Shown piece by piece: positions 63,831-64,000 of a DNA stretch of 64,000 nucleotides. Position numbers and translations under genes: made by a program. The notes beneath the pieces were generated by a model. The model worked only from the letters and a program-made list of their open reading frames with translations. It made no database searches and was not told the DNA's origin. Source of the DNA: Dactylorhiza incarnata (Eukaryota; Streptophyta; Magnoliopsida; Asparagales; Orchidaceae); assembly GCA_033032865.1 (NCBI GenBank), contig JAWHQI010000170.1, forward strand, positions 5,283,501 through 5,347,500, given 5' to 3'. Position 1 is the first letter of the stretch, and each line of letters starts with the position of its first letter.

Positions 63831-64000
63831 GGTTCGGGATCCGAAGCCACCACCTGCACGAAGCACTTCTGACTGCACAAGGCAACACTGCATAAAAGCA
63901 CCGACTGCACGAAGCAATACTGCGCGAAGCAACAACCTGCACGAAGCACCACCCCAAAAACTGAGGCGTCAGCCGACTTGCTCCAGTCGACTCAGATAAC
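63831..64000. repeat. Flank resuming after element F, with ctgcacgaagca repeats
   Basis: About six imperfect copies of ctgcacgaagcan. Probably the other side of the minus-strand LTR begun at 48726. Confidence 0.5.

Overview
This window is from a nuclear plant genome. The evidence is a spliced plant-type SDS22-like leucine-rich-repeat gene, LTR retrotransposons with initiator-tRNA-Met primer sites, Tat-lineage Ty3/gypsy elements with two RNase H domains, Harbinger-type MITEs and a tRNA-derived SINE. I cannot name the species. Nearly everything outside the SDS22 exons is transposon-derived.

Layout. 1-859: AT-rich flank. 860-6424: decayed Ty3/gypsy chromovirus A, with a MITE in its chromodomain. 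6953-34743 (minus): one SDS22-like gene of six exons whose introns hold almost all the sequence between. Its 20.3-kb intron 5 (7034-27358) contains a MITE, two pieces of a very degenerate gypsy element, 5'-truncated gypsy B (9079 onward), a nest of three SINEs, non-autonomous copia element C (13957-21524, minus), a copia fragment (24483-25675) and a possible solo LTR (26289-26557). Its 6.1-kb intron 1 contains copia element D (28382-33295, minus) and another MITE. Despite this the reading frame is continuous across all five junctions and encodes about 338 residues.

34997-36753: two solo LTRs, one of family A and one of Tat type. 37414-47130: gag-only Tat-type element E, whose 5' LTR is split by a 4.05-kb insertion with 34-bp inverted termini. 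47136-48725: AT-rich DNA with a perfect 34-bp palindrome. 48726 to the end: a minus-strand LTR fragment invaded by large Tat-lineage element F (49432-63825).

Element F is the most interesting object. It has gag-protease-RT-RNase H-archaeal-type RNase H-integrase in one frame broken by two UAG codons, a 15 x 87-bp and a 5 x 47-bp tandem array, and then two antisense split genes (587 aa in three exons; 367 aa in four exons). Each antisense gene has a TATA-like sequence upstream and consensus splice sites that keep the frame. F also carries a third LTR created by a rearrangement that duplicated LTR, 5' gag and 524 bp of upstream flank. Element C independently carries a spliced extra gene (583 aa) in the sense direction in place of pol. 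Several LTRs carry arrays of short GC-rich palindromes.
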